Part shown: one piece after another, positions 49,650-58,900 of the stretch | Layout: each line of letters begins with the position of its first letter | Position numbering within the stretch: the stretch's first letter is position 1 | Source of the DNA: Streptomyces sp. 11x1 | GTDB lineage: Bacteria > Actinomycetota > Actinomycetes > Streptomycetales > Streptomycetaceae | DNA length: 64,000 nucleotides | Reading direction: 5' to 3' | NCBI RefSeq assembly: GCF_032598905.1 | Contig: NZ_CP122458.1 | Location: forward strand, 2,356,001 to 2,420,000 | Translations under genes and position numbers: made by a program | Notes under the pieces: generated by a model | What the model was told of the DNA's origin: nothing | The model's input: only the letters and a program-made list of their open reading frames with translations | Databases searched by the model: none

Positions 49650-51053
49650 ATGAACACGAGCCGCGCTGAAGAACGTTCGAGGGAACGCCTGGTGGTCGTC
49701 GGAGGCGACGCGGCGGGCATGTCCGCCGCGTCGCAGGCCCGCCGGCTGAAGGGCCCCGACGCCCTGGAGATCGTGGCGTTCGAACGGGGCCACTTCACCT
49801 CCTATTCGGCGTGCGGCATCCCCTACTGGGTGGGCGGTGACGTCCCCGACCGCGACCGGCTCATCGCCCGCTCGCCCGAGGAGCACCGGGCCCGGGACAT
49901 CGACCTGCGGATGCGTACGGAGGTCGTGGAGATCGACGTCGAGGGCTCCCGCGTGCGGGCGCGGGACCTCGACACGGGCACCGAGTCCTGGACCGCGTAC
50001 GACAAGCTCGTCATCGCGACCGGCGCCCGCCCGATCCGCCCCGACCTGCCCGGCGTCGACGCGACCGGGGTGCACGGGGTGCAGACCCTGGACGACGGTC
50101 AGGCCCTGCTGGACACGCTCACCGCCACCGAGGGCCGTCGCGCGGTGGTCGTCGGCGCGGGATACATCGGTGTGGAGATGGCCGAGGCGCTCATCAACCG
50201 GGGGTACGAGGTCACGGTCGTCAACCGCGGCAAGGAGCCGATGTCCACCCTGGACCCGGACATGGGCCGGCTGGTGCACAAGGCCATGGAGGGCCTGGGC
50301 ATCACCATGGTCGACGACGCCGAGGTCACCGCCCTGCGCACCGACGACGACGGCCGCGTCCGCGCGGTCGCCACCGAGGACGCCGAGTACCCGGCGGACG
50401 TGGTGGTGCTGGGCATCGGCGTACGCCCCGAGACGACCCTGGCGAAGGCGGCAGGACTGCCCCTGGGCGACCACGGCGGGCTGCTCACCGATCTCGCCCT
50501 GCGCGTGCGGGGCCACGCGAACATCTGGGCCGGCGGCGACTGCGTGGAGGTCCTGGACCTGGTCTCGGGCCGCGAGCGGCACATCCCGCTCGGCACCCAC
50601 GCCAACAAGCACGGCCAGATCATCGGCGCCAACGTCGGCGGCGGCTACGCCACGTTCCCCGGTGTCGTCGGCACCGCCGTCAGCAAGGTCTGCGACCTGG
50701 AGATCGCCCGCACCGGCCTGCGGGAGAAGGACGCCGACCGGGCCGGCCTCCAGTACGTCAGCGTCACCGTCGAGTCCACGAGCCGTGCGGGCTACTACCC
50801 CGGCGCCGCCCCCATGACGGTGAAGATGCTCGCAGAACGCCGCACCGGCCGTCTCCTGGGCGTCCAGATCGTCGGCCGGGAGGGCGCGGGCAAGCGCGTC
50901 GACATCGCGGCGGTGGCCCTCACCGCGGGCATGACGGTGGAACAGATGACCGCACTGGACCTCGGCTACGCGCCGCCCTTCTCCCCGGTCTGGGACCCGA
51001 TCCTGGTAGCGGCGAGAAAGGCGACGACGGCGGTGAGGAGGGGTGCCTCCTGA
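49650..51053 (+). CDS. FAD-dependent pyridine nucleotide-disulfide oxidoreductase, CoA-disulfide-reductase-like
   Basis: The protein has 467 residues, with an FAD motif VVVGGDAAGMSAASQARR (15-32), the redox cysteine Cys55 in SYSACGIPYW, an NAD(P) motif VVVGAGYIGVEMAEAL, and a dimerisation domain ending LGYAPPFSPVWDPI. These are hallmarks of the single-cysteine group (CoA-disulfide reductase, NADH oxidase/peroxidase). The substrate could be CoA disulfide, polysulfide or oxygen. Streptomyces relies on mycothiol, so a CoA role is unproven. No obvious operon partner. Confidence 0.88.
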   Translation: MNTSRAEERSRERLVVVGGDAAGMSAASQARRLKGPDALEIVAFERGHFTSYSACGIPYWVGGDVPDRDRLIARSPEEHRARDIDLRMRTEVVEIDVEGSRVRARDLDTGTESWTAYDKLVIATGARPIRPDLPGVDATGVHGVQTLDDGQALLDTLTATEGRRAVVVGAGYIGVEMAEALINRGYEVTVVNRGKEPMSTLDPDMGRLVHKAMEGLGITMVDDAEVTALRTDDDGRVRAVATEDAEYPADVVVLGIGVRPETTLAKAAGLPLGDHGGLLTDLALRVRGHANIWAGGDCVEVLDLVSGRERHIPLGTHANKHGQIIGANVGGGYATFPGVVGTAVSKVCDLEIARTGLREKDADRAGLQYVSVTVESTSRAGYYPGAAPMTVKMLAERRTGRLLGVQIVGREGAGKRVDIAAVALTAGMTVEQMTALDLGYAPPFSPVWDPILVAARKATTAVRRGAS

Positions 51054-51111
51054 TGAGGGACTGCCCCACGATATGGGCGCCTGGCATCAGGGGCCGAGCC
51101 GCAGGCCTTCG

Positions 51112-51142
51112 AGGGGCGCGGGGAACTGCGCGACCAGCCACG
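51112..51142. repeat. Dispersed intergenic repeat, type A
   Basis: AGGGGCGCGGGGAACTGCGC then GACCAGCCACG follows the oxidoreductase gene. Homology with the copy at 24901-24930 extends about 70 bp downstream, through CGCACCCG to CCCCTACGGC. Confidence 0.75.
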
Positions 51143-51204
51143 ACGAGCCCGCACCCGGCAACACACAGCACCCCTACGGCGATCCCCCGTCTTCCCACCC
51201 CCCG

Positions 51205-51564
51205 TCACATGGCCGACGTACCGGTGATCCGATCTATGGCCTGCCGAGCCTGATCCGCCGGCGGACGCGAGGGCAACGAGGACACCGACGCCGCCGACGT
51301 CACAGCGGAGGTCACCGCAGCCGGCGTCGTCTGCGCCGCCGCGGCCGCGGCCGCGGCTGGCTTCGCGTGCGCCGCCGGCCGGGCCGACCGCAACCGATGG
51401 CTCACGGCCTCGTCCAGCGTCACCGGCCGTTGCATCCGCGCGGCCAGCCGCCCGGCCTCCTGGCCGAGCGCGGCCACGTCTTCCCAGGGCAGCCGCACCA
51501 CCAACGAGATCTCGGCCTCACCATCGGGGGTGGCGTGCATCGGCGGAGTAACTCGGTCGTTCAT
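51205..51564 (-). CDS. Hypothetical protein
   Basis: This 119-residue protein has a conserved-looking N-terminal half (EAEISLVVRLPWEDVAALGQEAGRLAARM and TLDEAVSHRLR). The Ala/Thr/Ser-rich middle (AHAKPAAAAAAAAQTTPAAV) looks disordered, and a short helix (DQARQAIDRITG) ends it. GAGGAAC lies 6-7 nt before the ATG. No signal peptide. It is divergent from the rhomboid gene; the first part could be a small RHH- or coiled-coil-type domain but I cannot assign it. Confidence 0.65.
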   Translation of the reverse strand: MNDRVTPPMHATPDGEAEISLVVRLPWEDVAALGQEAGRLAARMQRPVTLDEAVSHRLRSARPAAHAKPAAAAAAAAQTTPAAVTSAVTSAASVSSLPSRPPADQARQAIDRITGTSAM

Positions 51565-51680
51565 CGCCTGTTCCTCACGTAGATACGTAGATCCGCGGTT
51601 GAGAAGTCATACGCACCGCCCGCCCCGCATGTTCACCGGCGCCGACACCGATCCCACGCCCGGCCCGCACCACCCCCGAG

Positions 51681-52529
51681 ATGCTGATTCCGGCCGCATA
51701 TCCGGGGCACAAGTCCGGTGTGGTCATCCCCGTCCATGACGTGAACCCCGCGGGCCGCACGCCCTACGTGACCTACGCCCTGATCGCCGCGAACGTCTTC
51801 GTCTTCGTCTTCATGCCGGGTCTAGCCGGCTCCGTGCCGGGCGACAGCGAAGTGGCCCGGCTGTGCCATACGCAGGCGTTCCTGGAGCAGTACGCGGCGA
51901 TACCCCAGGAGTTGATCCGCCATCAGCTGCCGCGGCTGGTGCCCACCGGCGAGCTCGCCCCGTCGGGCGGCTGCGCGCTCGGCCCGCCGGGCTACGACAA
52001 GTCGCCCGCGCTGTCCGTCCTCACCGCCCTGTTCCTGCACGGCGGCTGGCTGCACCTGCTGGGCAACATGCTGTTCCTGCTGATCTTCGGCAACAACATC
52101 GAGGACCGGCTGGGCCACATACGGTTCGCCCTGTTCTACGTGGCCTGCGGGTACGCGGCGTCGTACGGCTACGCCCTCCTCAACGCCGACTCCGGTGAGC
52201 CCCTGATCGGCGCCTCAGGTGCGATCGCGGGGGTCCTCGGCGCCTATCTCGTCCTCTACCCGAAGGCAAGGGTCTGGGTCCTCGTCCCGTTCCTGGTCTT
52301 CCTGCCGCTGAGACTGCCCGCGTGGCTGGTGCTGGGCTCCTGGTTCGTGCTCCAGGCCGTGTACTCGTCCGGCGAGAGCGTCTCCGACATCGGCACGGTG
52401 GCCTACGCGGCCCACCTGGTCGGCTTCGTCGCCGGCATGCTCCTCGCCTGGCCCCTGCGCCCCGGCACCCCACCCCCGCCCGAGCCACGCGGCCTGCTCT
52501 TCGGCAGACGGGCGCGGCCGGGGTGGTGA
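51681..52529 (+). CDS. Rhomboid family intramembrane serine protease
   Basis: About 282 residues and six or seven membrane helices. The catalytic Ser179 is in IGASGAIAGVLG, the partner His245 in YAAHLVGFVAG, and the HGGWLHLLGNMLFL segment carries the conserved Asn129. A roughly 60-residue loop (about 50-110) after the first helix contains Cys62 and Cys98. The start may be the GTG at 51720 (MVIPVHDVNPAGRTP), which is the usual family N-terminus. Physiological substrate unknown. Confidence 0.9.
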   Translation: MLIPAAYPGHKSGVVIPVHDVNPAGRTPYVTYALIAANVFVFVFMPGLAGSVPGDSEVARLCHTQAFLEQYAAIPQELIRHQLPRLVPTGELAPSGGCALGPPGYDKSPALSVLTALFLHGGWLHLLGNMLFLLIFGNNIEDRLGHIRFALFYVACGYAASYGYALLNADSGEPLIGASGAIAGVLGAYLVLYPKARVWVLVPFLVFLPLRLPAWLVLGSWFVLQAVYSSGESVSDIGTVAYAAHLVGFVAGMLLAWPLRPGTPPPPEPRGLLFGRRARPGW

Positions 52530-52553
52530 GGCCCGGGCGCGAGGGGTGACCGC

Positions 52554-53621
52554 CTAGCGGGCCGTCCGCGTGTGGACGTACTCCACGAGGCGGGTCAGGG
52601 CGTCCGGGTCGGTGCTGGGCATGACGCCGTGGCCGAGGTTGAAGACGTGGCCCTCCAGGCCGGCGGCGGTGTCGAGGACCTCGCGGGTCTTGGCCTCGAC
52701 GGCCTTCGTGCCGGCGAACAGGACGGTCGGGTCGAGGTTGCCCTGGAGCGCCTTGCCGGGGCCGACGCGGCGGGCGGCCTCGTCGAGCGGGACGCGCCAG
52801 TCGACGCCGACGACGTCCGCGCCGGCCTCGCCCATGAGGCCCAGCAGTTCGCCGGTGCCGACGCCGAAGTGGATGCGGGGGACGCCGTAGGACTCGACGG
52901 CCCGGAAGACCTTCGCGGAGGCGGGCAGCACCGAGCGGCGGTAGTCCGCCGGGGCCAGCGCTCCGGCCCAGGAGTCGAAGAGCTGGACGGCGGAGGCGCC
53001 CGCCTCGATCTGCACCCTGAGGAACGCGGACGTGATGTCGGCGAGGCGGTCCAGCAGGTCGGCCCAGAGCTCGGGGTCGCCGTACATCATCGCCTTGGCG
53101 TTCTCGTACGTGCGGGACGGGCCGCCCTCGACGAGGTAGCTGGCGAGGGTGAACGGGGCCCCCGCGAAACCGATGAGGGGGGTCTCGCCGAGTTCGGCGG
53201 TGAGCAGCCCGATGGCCTCGGTGACGTAGGAGACGTCCTCGGGGGTCAGGTCGCGCAGCTGGGCGAGGTCGGCGCGGCTGCGGATCGGCTTCTCGACGAC
53301 CGGTCCGACGCCGGGCTTGATGTCGAGGTCGATGCCGATGGCCTTGAGCGGGACGACGATGTCGCTGAAGTAGATCGCCGCGTCCACCCGGTGCCGGCGG
53401 ACCGGCTGGAGGGTGATCTCCGTGACCAGCTCGGGCCGCATGCACGACTCCAGCATCGGGATGCCCTCGCGCGCCTTCAGGTACTCGGGGAGCGAGCGCC
53501 CGGCCTGCCGCATGAACCACACCGGTGTGTGCGGCACGGGCTCGCGCCTGCACGCCTTCAGGAAGGCTGAGTTGTACGTGGCGGTCGGCTGGTGGCCCGA
53601 GGGGCTGGCGTTGGCACTCAC
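52554..53621 (-). CDS. hemE: Uroporphyrinogen decarboxylase
   Basis: This 355-residue HemE converts uroporphyrinogen III to coproporphyrinogen III, upstream of the HemY and HemQ steps encoded 4-6 kb away. It shows [17 protein letters not shown] (the substrate-binding Arg region), YFSDIVVPL (catalytic Asp), [17 protein letters not shown] and [13 protein letters not shown] near the C-terminus. The GTG at 53621 gives the standard length. AGACTT lies 8 nt before it on the minus strand, suggesting a leaderless transcript. It is divergent from the DUF3000 gene, a usual Streptomyces arrangement from memory. Confidence 0.95.
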   Translation of the reverse strand: MSANASPSGHQPTATYNSAFLKACRREPVPHTPVWFMRQAGRSLPEYLKAREGIPMLESCMRPELVTEITLQPVRRHRVDAAIYFSDIVVPLKAIGIDLDIKPGVGPVVEKPIRSRADLAQLRDLTPEDVSYVTEAIGLLTAELGETPLIGFAGAPFTLASYLVEGGPSRTYENAKAMMYGDPELWADLLDRLADITSAFLRVQIEAGASAVQLFDSWAGALAPADYRRSVLPASAKVFRAVESYGVPRIHFGVGTGELLGLMGEAGADVVGVDWRVPLDEAARRVGPGKALQGNLDPTVLFAGTKAVEAKTREVLDTAAGLEGHVFNLGHGVMPSTDPDALTRLVEYVHTRTAR

Positions 53622-53774
53622 GAGGCAAAGTCTCGCACGCCCGCTTGACAGCGACGGCCCGCCCCGTGGACGACGGGTCGGCGCGGCCCGCGTTCGCTCA
53701 GCGCGATGCGACCGTGACCCAGCGCACGGGTGTCTTGCCCTGCGCCCGGGCCCCGTTCCCCTTAATGTTCCGGC

Positions 53775-54446
53775 ATGGCTGCGGCTCAGGGACGACTGTC
53801 GGACGACGCTGGCGGGATGGACGACGCGAGGGAGGGGGAGCGCGATGCGAGGGAGACGGCACCGCTGCCGTTCCGCTCCGCCGTCGAAGCGCTGCGGGCC
53901 CCACGGCTGCGGCCGGAGATCGAGATCGAGTCGACCAAGCCGCCCCAGCGGCTCGCGCCGTACGCGTATGCCCTGGAGGCCGCGGTCGTCGAGGGCGACG
54001 AGGACCTGGCCGACGGCCGGCTGGTGCTGCTGCACGACCCGGCGGGCCACGACGCCTGGCAGGGCACGTTCCGCCTGGTGACCCTGGTCCGTGCGGAGTT
54101 GGAGCCCGAGATGGCCGCCGATCCGCTGCTGCCGGAGGTGTGCTGGTCGTGGCTGACCGGCGCGCTGCAGTCCCGGGGGCTGTCGTACGGGGAGCCGAGC
54201 GGGACGGTGACGCGGGCGAGCTCGCACTACTTCGGCGGGCTGGCGACGCGGCCGGCCGCGTCGCAGATCGAGATCCGGGCGTCGTGGACCCCGCGCGAGG
54301 TCCTGGGCGGGGTGCCCGACACCGCCGCGCACCTCGCCTCCTGGTGCGACCTGCTCGCCCAGATCGCGGGCCTGCCTCCGGCGGTCGACCCCGGGGACGC
54401 GGCGGTGGTGTCGCTGCCGCAACGGCGGGGCCCGCAGTCCCGCTGA
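53775..54446 (+). CDS. DUF3000 domain protein
   Basis: This 223-residue actinobacterial protein has a charged N-terminal tail (about 1-30) and the DUF3000 domain: [77 protein letters not shown]. Function unknown; conserved next to hemE and the rnd region in Streptomyces, as far as I recall. TAATGT 6 nt before the ATG suggests a leaderless mRNA. A strong terminator follows. Confidence 0.88.
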   Translation: MAAAQGRLSDDAGGMDDAREGERDARETAPLPFRSAVEALRAPRLRPEIEIESTKPPQRLAPYAYALEAAVVEGDEDLADGRLVLLHDPAGHDAWQGTFRLVTLVRAELEPEMAADPLLPEVCWSWLTGALQSRGLSYGEPSGTVTRASSHYFGGLATRPAASQIEIRASWTPREVLGGVPDTAAHLASWCDLLAQIAGLPPAVDPGDAAVVSLPQRRGPQSR

Positions 54447-54461
54447 ACCCTTCCCGCCTCG

Positions 54462-54493
54462 AAGGACCGTGCTCCGCCGGAGCACGGTCCTTT
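54462..54493 (+). terminator. Rho-independent terminator after the DUF3000 gene
   Basis: AAGGACCGTGCTC pairs perfectly with GAGCACGGTCCTT around CGCCG (13-bp stem, 5-nt loop), ending in TTTC, 16 bp after the DUF3000 stop. Confidence 0.85.
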
Positions 54494-54499
54494 CGCGTG

Positions 54500-54764
54500 C
54501 GAGCCACCACGCCGATCGAAACCATCACTTTGTCGATACGGCCACTTTCGGCCTTGTATCGACATGAAGCGACACCGTTCGGTCTTCGAATGATCGAAGA
54601 TTTGTCCTAATTGCACGTATTGTTACTCACCAAATCGTGATCATTCTCTAAAGGAGCAGAGGTTTGATGCCGAAGACCTCTGTGACCTTGAAAGCACGGT
54701 TCGTCCCGGCTTCGACCCCACGAGCCCAGCGAGCCGGCCCCCGTCCCGCACCCCAGGAGGCCTG
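54500..54764 (+). promoter_or_regulatory. AT-rich leader/promoter region of the LuxR-type regulator
   Basis: This 265-bp gap is far less GC-rich than the rest of the window. It contains the inverted repeats TGTCGATAC/GTATCGACA (54531-54539 and 54556-54564) with an inner GGCC pair, and TCTTCGA-ATGA-TCGAAGA (54583-54600). AAAGGAG near 54650 and an ATG at 54667 could start a short leader peptide, but I do not annotate it. The region is probably densely regulated. Confidence 0.5.
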
Positions 54765-55424
54765 GTGTCCGTTCTCCTCGAGCAGCCCGCAAGCCTGGTC
54801 GCCTACCGTCCGAACAAGCCGACCGCCATGGTGGTGGTGGCGGATCCCCGGGTCCGGTCCACCGTCACCAGGCACTTGTGGGCCCTCGGGGTCCGCGACG
54901 TGATCGAGGCCTCGTCCATCGCCGAGGCCCGTCCCCGCGTCGGCAACCCGCGTGACATCTGCGTCGCAGACGTTCACCTGCCGGACGGTTCCGGCCTCAC
55001 CCTCCTCTCCGAGACCCGCGCGGCGGGGTGGCCCAACGGCCTCGCCCTCTCCGCCGCCGACGACATCGGCGCCGTCCGCAACGCCCTCGCCGGCGGCGTC
55101 AAGGGATACGTCGTCACCGGCACCCGCACCAACATCGGACTGCCCACCCGCCCCGGTGCCGCCCCCATCGGCTCCGCCGCCCGTATGCACCGCCGCCCCC
55201 CGGGCGCCCCGAGCCACCCGGGCGGCTACCGGGAGCTGTCGGGACGCGAGGTCGAGGTGCTGCGCCTGGTCGCGGAGGGCCAGTCGAACAAGGCGATCGG
55301 CGTCTCCATGGGCCTGTCCGCGCTCACGGTCAAGAGCCACTTGGCCCGAATCGCACGCAAGCTCGGCACCGGTGACCGTGCCGGAATGGTGGCGGTGGCC
55401 CTGCGCACCGGGATCATCCACTGA
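54765..55424 (+). CDS. LuxR/NarL-type response regulator (orphan)
   Basis: The protein has 219 residues: a receiver domain at about 20-120 with putative phosphoacceptor Asp69 (CVADVHLPDGSG), and a LuxR-type HTH at about 155-215 (LSGREVEVLRLVAEGQSNKAIGVSMGLSALTVKSHLARI). Only one acidic residue (Asp27 in VVVADPRVR) stands where receivers usually have two, so phosphorylation may be atypical. No histidine kinase is adjacent. AGGAGG lies 4 nt before the GTG. Unusual AT-rich upstream DNA suggests complex control. Confidence 0.88.
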   Translation: MSVLLEQPASLVAYRPNKPTAMVVVADPRVRSTVTRHLWALGVRDVIEASSIAEARPRVGNPRDICVADVHLPDGSGLTLLSETRAAGWPNGLALSAADDIGAVRNALAGGVKGYVVTGTRTNIGLPTRPGAAPIGSAARMHRRPPGAPSHPGGYRELSGREVEVLRLVAEGQSNKAIGVSMGLSALTVKSHLARIARKLGTGDRAGMVAVALRTGIIH

Positions 55425-55503
55425 CACCGGGACCTCCGAAGCGGCGAGAGGACGGCATTTCCCCCATATATCCAGTCCCTCCCGGTTCGCCGGGAACATT
55501 CAC

Positions 55504-55573
55504 TGACACGTGTGACACGTGACTGGTTTACGACCCCACAAGGCCCGTCGGCGGAACGTTCCGTCGGCGGGCC
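55504..55573. promoter_or_regulatory. TGACACGTG direct repeat and imperfect palindrome before rnd
   Basis: TGACACGTG occurs twice in direct contact (55504-55512, 55513-55521), making a CACGTG-rich site. A 32-bp palindrome with two mismatched pairs follows (55542-55573, GGCCCG...CGGGCC). The latter could terminate the response-regulator transcript; the former may be an operator for rnd. Confidence 0.4.
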
Positions 55574-55600
55574 ATGTCCATACACGGATACCCTTGACAG

Positions 55601-56902
55601 GTGACCGACGCCCAAGAGACCGCAGCAGACAGGACCCTGCGAACCACCGGAGGCGCCCCTCCGGACGACGGCGGATCCTCTGAAGCGGGGGCGCCGATCC
55701 CTTTGCTGGAGCCGAGGGAGGGCATTCCGGCCGTGATCGCCGACGAATCCTCGCTCGCCGCGGTGATCGCCGCCTTCGCCGCCGGCTCCGGCCCCGTCGC
55801 CGTGGACGCCGAACGCGCGTCCGGTTACCGCTATGGTCAGCGGGCCTATCTGGTGCAGCTGCGCCGCGAGGGCGCGGGCACCGCGCTCATCGACCCCGTC
55901 GCCTGCCCCGACCTCTCCGGCCTCGGCGAGGCGCTCTCCGGCGTGGAGTGGGTGCTGCACGCGGCCACCCAGGACCTGCCCTGTCTGCGCGAGATAGACA
56001 TGGTGCCGACGCAGATCTTCGACACCGAGCTGGCCGGGCGGCTCGCGGGCTTCCCCCGGGTCGGTCTCGGCGCGATGGTCGAGGGCGTCCTCGGCTACGT
56101 CCTGGAGAAGGGCCACTCCGCGGTCGACTGGTCCACCCGCCCGCTGCCCGAGCCGTGGCTGCGCTACGCCGCGCTCGACGTGGAACTCCTGGTGGACCTG
56201 CGGGACGCCCTGGAGAAGGAGCTGGACCGGCAGGGGAAGCTGGAGTGGGCGCGGCAGGAGTTCGACGCGATCGCCTCCGCGCCGCCCGCCGAACCCCGCA
56301 AGGACCCCTGGCGGCGGACGTCCGGCATGCACAAGGTGCGGCGGCGCCGGCAGATGGCGGTCGTCCGGGAGATGTGGGAGGCGCGGGACCGCATCGCCCG
56401 GCGGCGCGACGTGTCGCCGGGGAAGGTGCTGAGCGACGCGGCGATCGTCGAGGCGGCGCTGGCCCTGCCGGTCAACGCGCACGCGCTGGCCGCGCTGCCC
56501 GGGTTCGGACACCGGATGGGACGACGGCAGCTGGAGCAGTGGCAGGCCGCGGTGGACCGGGCCAGGGCCCTGCCGGACTCCGCGCTGCCGGCGCACGGGC
56601 AGCCGGTGACGGGGCCGCCGCCGCCGAAGGCGTGGGCCGACAAGGACCCTGCGGCGGCGGCGCGGCTGTCCGCGGCGCGGGCCGGGGTGTCCGCGCTGGC
56701 GGAGCAGCTCACCATGCCGCAGGAGAATCTGATCACTCCGGACACGGTGCGGCGGTTGTGCTGGGAGCCGCCGGCCACGGCTGACGCCGAGTCGATCTCC
56801 GCGGCGCTGGCGGGATACGGGGCTCGGGCCTGGCAGGTGGAGTTGGTGACGCCGGTGTTGGTGGGGGCGATGGCGGCGGTGGCGAAGACCAAGGGTGCCT
56901 AG
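55601..56902 (+). CDS. rnd: Ribonuclease D (3'-5' exonuclease with HRDC)
   Basis: This 433-residue DEDDy exonuclease has Asp69/Glu71 in VAVDAERASG, Asp125 in AATQDLPCL, and Tyr189/Asp193 in RYAALDVELL. An HRDC domain follows at about 230-320 (VREMWEARDRIARRRDVSPGKVLSDAAIVEAA), then a C-terminal helical extension typical of actinobacteria. It trims tRNA and other small RNA 3' ends. The GTG has TACCCT about 8 nt upstream, consistent with a leaderless mRNA. Confidence 0.93.
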   Translation: MTDAQETAADRTLRTTGGAPPDDGGSSEAGAPIPLLEPREGIPAVIADESSLAAVIAAFAAGSGPVAVDAERASGYRYGQRAYLVQLRREGAGTALIDPVACPDLSGLGEALSGVEWVLHAATQDLPCLREIDMVPTQIFDTELAGRLAGFPRVGLGAMVEGVLGYVLEKGHSAVDWSTRPLPEPWLRYAALDVELLVDLRDALEKELDRQGKLEWARQEFDAIASAPPAEPRKDPWRRTSGMHKVRRRRQMAVVREMWEARDRIARRRDVSPGKVLSDAAIVEAALALPVNAHALAALPGFGHRMGRRQLEQWQAAVDRARALPDSALPAHGQPVTGPPPPKAWADKDPAAAARLSAARAGVSALAEQLTMPQENLITPDTVRRLCWEPPATADAESISAALAGYGARAWQVELVTPVLVGAMAAVAKTKGA

Positions 56903-56945
56903 TCGCCGTAGAGGTTGCGTTGTTCGGCGGGTGCGGGTAATTCGT

Positions 56946-57056
56946 GGCTGGTCGCGCCCACGCGGCGGAGCCGCATGCGGAGCCGCCGTGGCTGGTCGCG
57001 CCCACGCGGCGGAGCCGCATGCGGAGCCGCATGTCGAAACAGCCCCGCGCCCCTCA
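56946..57056. repeat. Dispersed intergenic repeat, type B, tandemly duplicated
   Basis: Two 44-bp units beginning GGCTGGTCGCGCCCACGCGG (at 56946 and 56990) lie head to tail. The second continues through GCCGCATGTCGAAACAGCCC to CGCGCCCCT, the shared end of the repeat family. It lies between convergent rnd and the ABC permease gene; a terminator role is likely. Confidence 0.8.
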
Positions 57057-57083
57057 GGGGTTCCGGCGGCTGTCCAGGCACCC

Positions 57084-57932
57084 TTACTTCGTCGCTCCCC
57101 TCATGAAGCCGTTGTAGATGAATCTCTGGAGCAGCAGGAAGGCGATCAGGGTCGGCAGGATCACCAGGACCGCTCCTGCCGAGATCGTCTCCCAGTGGGC
57201 TCCGAAGGGGCCCTTGAAGCGGAACAGGGACGTGGAGATGACGCCTCGGTCGTCGGACGGCAGGTAGAGGAACGGGATGTAGAAGTCGTTGTAGACCGTG
57301 ATCCCCTTGACGATGACGACCGTGGCGATCGCCGGTTTGAGCAGGGGCAGGATGATCCTGCGGTAGATCGTGAAGGCGTTGGCGCCGTCCAGGCGGGCGG
57401 CCTCGTCCAGGGAGACCGGGATCGCCCGCACGAACTGCAGGAAGATGTAGATCGAGACGATGTCGGTGCCCATGTAGAGGGCGATCGGCGCCCAGAGGGT
57501 GTCGAACATGCCGAAGCTGTCGACGATCTGGAAGGTGGCGACCTGGGTGGTGACACCGGGGACGAGGGTGGCGACCAGGAAGAGCGCGACGACCAGTTTC
57601 CGGAAGCGGAAGGTGAAACGGTCGATCGCGTAGGCCGCCATCGAGCCGATGAGGACCGTTCCGGTGATGGCGAAGAAGAGGATGAAGGCCGTGTTGCCGA
57701 AGGCGGCGAGCATCTCGCCGTCGCGGAAGGCCGTGACGTAGTTCTCCAGGTTCAGGAAGTTGTCCGGCAGGGTGAGGGCGCCGTCGCCGGCCGCCATCTC
57801 CCGTTCCGTCTTCAGCGAGGTCAGCAGGACCACCAGCAGCGGCAGCAGGACCACGGCCGACGCGCCGACCAGGGACAGATAGGTGAGCGAGCGGGCGACT
57901 CGCCTGCGCAGCACGGGTGTCGGCGTCGTCAT
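57084..57932 (-). CDS. Carbohydrate ABC transporter permease, MalG type
   Basis: The protein has 282 residues and six membrane helices, with the EAA loop VSLDEAARLDGANAFTIYRRIILPLLKPA that contacts the ATPase. It is the last gene of the minus-strand sugar importer operon; its ATG overlaps the MalF-type stop (ATGA). No ATPase is encoded here, so, as in many Streptomyces sugar systems, a shared MsiK-type ATPase probably energises it. Substrate inferred as mannosides from the divergent beta-mannosidase. Confidence 0.9.
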   Translation of the reverse strand: MTTPTPVLRRRVARSLTYLSLVGASAVVLLPLLVVLLTSLKTEREMAAGDGALTLPDNFLNLENYVTAFRDGEMLAAFGNTAFILFFAITGTVLIGSMAAYAIDRFTFRFRKLVVALFLVATLVPGVTTQVATFQIVDSFGMFDTLWAPIALYMGTDIVSIYIFLQFVRAIPVSLDEAARLDGANAFTIYRRIILPLLKPAIATVVIVKGITVYNDFYIPFLYLPSDDRGVISTSLFRFKGPFGAHWETISAGAVLVILPTLIAFLLLQRFIYNGFMRGATK

Positions 57933-58900
57933 ACGAGGTCCACCCTGTCATCGGGGACCAGTCGGCGTTGCAGCCACGTCACCGCCAGGATGATCAGCAG
58001 CAGGACGACCGCGGCGGCTGACGCGAGGCCCGTCTTGTTGAACTGGAAGGCGAGCTTGACGGTCTGGATCACGAACGTCTCGGTGCCGGTGGCGCCGCCC
58101 GTCATGATGTACGGGATCTCGAAGACCGAGAGCGAGCCGGAGATCGACAGGATCACGCTCAGGCTCAGGACCGGTCGGATGCCGGGCGCGATGATGTACC
58201 GGAACCGGTGCCAGCGGCTCGCGCCGTCGAGTTCGGCCGCCTCGTACAGCTCCCCCGGGATCGACTGGATCGCGCCGAGGAAGAGCACGAAGTTCAGGCC
58301 CAGGTAGCGCCACACCGAGACGCCGGCGAGGGAGACGTTCGCGGAGGTCTCCGTGCCCAGCCAGGCGCGGTCCGGCTCGTGGCCGAAGAGGGCGAGGACC
58401 GAGTCGAGGGTGCCGCCGTCCTGGAAGAAGTAGAGGAAGACGAAGCCGATCGCGACGCCGTTGATCAGGTACGGGAAGAACAGGACGCCCTTGAAGAGAT
58501 TCCGGAAGCGGACGTCGAAGCTGAGGATCGTCGCGAAGTACAGGGCGAGCGCTATCTGCACGGCCGACGCGGCCAGGTAGTAGCCGCTGACGAGGAAGAC
58601 CCGGAACAGCTCGGGGCGGGTGAAGATCTCGACGTAGTTGTCGGTGCCGGTGTAGTGCAACTCGGGGCTGACGCCGTCCCAGTCGGTGAAGCTGTACGCC
58701 AGCATGTTGGCGACCGGCGCGTAGGTGAAGGTGATCAGCAGGGCCAGCGGGACGGCCAGGAAGAGCCAGGGGGTGAGCCCGCGCCGCAGGCGCGCCCCGC
58801 GAGGGGCGCGCCGGGGCGTGGGGGGCCGGGGCGCAGCCGCCTGGGGCCGCGCCGCCCTCTCCGTCGCGTGCGAGGGGTGTGTCGTACGCGCCTGGGGCAT
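57929..58900 (-). CDS. Carbohydrate ABC transporter permease, MalF type
   Basis: This 323-residue protein has an Arg/Pro/Ala-rich N-terminal cytoplasmic tail (about 1-45) and six membrane helices starting LTPWLFLAVPLALLITFTYAPVANM. The EAA-type loop is IPGELYEAAELDGASRWHRFRYIIAPGIRPV. Its ATG overlaps the binding-protein stop (TGATG) and its stop overlaps the MalG-type start, giving a tightly coupled three-gene operon. Confidence 0.9.
   Translation of the reverse strand: MPQARTTHPSHATERAARPQAAAPRPPTPRRAPRGARLRRGLTPWLFLAVPLALLITFTYAPVANMLAYSFTDWDGVSPELHYTGTDNYVEIFTRPELFRVFLVSGYYLAASAVQIALALYFATILSFDVRFRNLFKGVLFFPYLINGVAIGFVFLYFFQDGGTLDSVLALFGHEPDRAWLGTETSANVSLAGVSVWRYLGLNFVLFLGAIQSIPGELYEAAELDGASRWHRFRYIIAPGIRPVLSLSVILSISGSLSVFEIPYIMTGGATGTETFVIQTVKLAFQFNKTGLASAAAVVLLLIILAVTWLQRRLVPDDRVDLV

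Noticed and set aside
54667..54903. 79-codon ORF before the response regulator as a separate gene
   Set aside because: It has a possible ribosome site, but overlaps the regulator in another frame and its Pro/Ser/Trp-rich C-terminal part is a shadow; at most the first codons form a leader peptide.
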